From the NCBI GenBank assembly GCA_038210985.1, contig JBBQWB010000126.1, forward strand, positions 1 to 7,672: a DNA stretch of 7,672 nucleotides. The letters are read 5' to 3'. This DNA is from JAQUGA01 sp038210985. Its GTDB lineage: Bacteria > Bacteroidota > Bacteroidia > Bacteroidales > WCHB1-69. Every line of letters starts with the position of its first letter. Position 1 is the first letter of the stretch. The position numbers and the translations under genes were made by a program. Below, one piece after another: positions 6,937-7,672 of this stretch. The notes beneath the pieces were generated by a model. It was not told the DNA's origin, did not search any database, and worked only from the letters and a program-made list of their open reading frames with translations.

Positions 6937-7164
6937 TTATTGTTTTAAGAACTGATAAAATCTAAAATCTGTTTTTGTTTCTCCTTTTACTTTCCAAAAT
7001 AACATTGAACTTATTGGGGAGCCTTTCATTAAAGAATCAAAGAGTTTTTCAATTTGGTCTGATGACCATACAAATTCTCGTTGAAACGCTGGTAATAGAT
7101 ATTCGTTTTTACGAATTCTGTCAATCGCTTGATGGACTGTAATTGGTGCTTGAAATCCTGCCAT
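6937..7164 (-). pseudogene. DUF262 (GmrSD/ParB-like) N-terminal fragment, frameshifted
   Basis: The 75-residue product begins MAGFQAPITVHQAIDRI and carries the DUF262 N-terminal hallmark LLPAFQREFVWSSDQIEKLF (23-42), followed by DSLMKGSPISSMLFWKVKGE (43-62) and FRFYQFLK (67-74), then a premature TAA. DUF262 is the nuclease-type domain of GmrS-like type IV restriction proteins and many defence-associated genes. The sequence resumes in another frame just downstream (ATG at 6926-6928) with NDFHAILDGQQ. Intact relatives have, as I recall, a somewhat longer linker between these blocks, so a frameshift with or without a small deletion occurred around 6930-6960. The ATG at 7162-7164 is the expected family start (MAGFQ). 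Upstream is an A/T-rich leader without a clear promoter. It belongs to the same broken gene as the 6536-6928 fragment. Confidence 0.75.
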
Positions 7165-7207
7165 ATTTTTAAGTTTTTTAGTGTCGTTGTCGTTTTTTTA
7201 AAATGTG

Positions 7208-7328
7208 TGGTAACGGTCGAGGCTTAGGGATTGCGTGCTCCTATCCTGTCCACCTACACCGAAGTTTGAGCGGGGTAAAATGCTTGAATTACCACTGAAA
7301 CCCTTATTGAATATAGCCTGTGTTGTGC
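7208..7328. repeat. Partly symmetrical structured spacer, weakly attC-like
   Basis: In the 229-bp gap between the incoming gene and the DUF262 remnant, several complementary pairs are nested: AAC (7212-7214) with GTT (7322-7324), aggct (7220-7224) with agcct (7315-7319), aggg (7226-7229) with ccct (7301-7304), and ggtaa (7274-7278) with ttacc (7289-7293). It is GC-richer than the surrounding intergenic DNA. Span and nesting recall integron attC sites, but the GTTRRRY/RYYYAAC boxes are imperfect. It may equally be another intergenic repeat or a structured RNA. The remainder of the gap (7165-7207 and 7329-7393) shows nothing else. Confidence 0.3.
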
Positions 7329-7393
7329 GTTCGTGCATTATAATTTGTATTATTCATTCTTGTTATTTTCAGTAAAAACAAACTGATATTTCA

Positions 7394-7672
7394 TCAAAAT
7401 TTAAACCCTAAAAATATATTTGGGTAAATGAAAAAGAACTCATCTTTAACTTGTTGCTTAAAACTTTCCGGTTTGTTTCCGGGATAGAGCCCGAAACCAC
7501 AAAGAAGTTGTGGATTAATATAAAGTGGGATATTTCCTAATTTAAAATCAATCAGGTAACCTGCTCGAAACTCGTTCCACAATTCAAAACCATTATAATA
7601 TTTTTGCTCAATATTTTCATAATAAGAATTATATGCAGGCCAAAGCTGATATTCAAGATGCAGACCTTTCCA
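7394..7672 (-). CDS. C-terminal end of a probable outer-membrane beta-barrel-like protein (partial)
   Basis: The frame is open from the right edge of the window to the TGA at 7394-7396, giving the last 92 residues. The TTG at 7580-7582 is an internal Leu codon, not a start. The sequence is rich in Tyr, Phe and Trp, with alternating segments such as GLHLEYQLWPAYNSYY, FRAGYLIDFKLGNIPLYIN, PQLLCGFGLYPG and FFFIYPNIFLGFKF. It ends in Phe. This pattern, with a terminal aromatic residue, is typical of the last strands of outer-membrane beta-barrels. I do not recognise the family, and the signal peptide would lie outside the window. It is on the same strand as the DUF262 remnant, 229 bp upstream of it. 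Confidence 0.7.
   Translation of the reverse strand, partial: WKGLHLEYQLWPAYNSYYENIEQKYYNGFELWNEFRAGYLIDFKLGNIPLYINPQLLCGFGLYPGNKPESFKQQVKDEFFFIYPNIFLGFKF

Noticed and set aside
7580..7582. TTG as a start for the gene at the right edge
   Set aside because: The frame stays open to base 7672 with the same aromatic beta-strand character, so the gene is truncated by the window.

Overview
The window looks like a piece of a Bacteroidota chromosome, probably a gliding or type IX-secreting member of the Flavobacteriia or a relative. It is AT-rich. The plus-strand genes are hallmarks of the phylum: an SprB-repeat adhesin with a 'gliding motility-associated' (type B) C-terminal sorting domain, a PorP/SprF-family protein and an OmpA-family PD40/TPR protein. 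The species cannot be named from the sequence.

Region 1 (1-4945, plus strand) is an ordered surface module. The adhesin is cut by the left edge of the window and ends at 1775, followed by a long hairpin (1774-1828). A porP/sprF-like gene (1913-2866) and an ompA-like gene (2886-4889) follow 19 bp apart, and the group closes with a textbook intrinsic terminator (4907-4945). By analogy with Flavobacterium SprB/SprF, the PorP/SprF-like protein would be the dedicated partner that lets the type B adhesin be exported through the type IX secretion system (T9SS) and anchored. The OmpA-like protein would tie the assembly to peptidoglycan.

Region 2 (4946-7393, features on the minus strand) has an accessory character. 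It holds an intact rhuM-family gene (5188-6195) and the debris of a DUF262 (GmrSD/ParB-like nuclease-type) gene. That debris is frameshifted, has lost the Arg of its DGQQR motif, and appears joined to the C-terminal end of a different protein that resembles the SocA/Panacea (DUF4065) antitoxin family. The spaces between these genes hold structured non-coding DNA: a 129-bp imperfect palindrome (4946-5074), a 121-bp MITE-like element with terminal inverted repeats and a possible TAAA target duplication (6266-6386), hairpins at the 3' end of the remnant (6480-6536), and a roughly 120-bp partly symmetrical spacer (7208-7328) that faintly resembles an integron attC site. A perfect 29-bp palindrome lies inside the rhuM coding sequence.

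Region 3 (7394-7672, minus strand) is the 3' end of a gene entering from the right edge, probably an outer-membrane beta-barrel-like protein of unknown function.

No new multi-gene system can be demonstrated here. The most interesting material is the small palindromic elements and the chimeric remnant around rhuM, which mark a turnover hot spot directly downstream of the T9SS surface operon.
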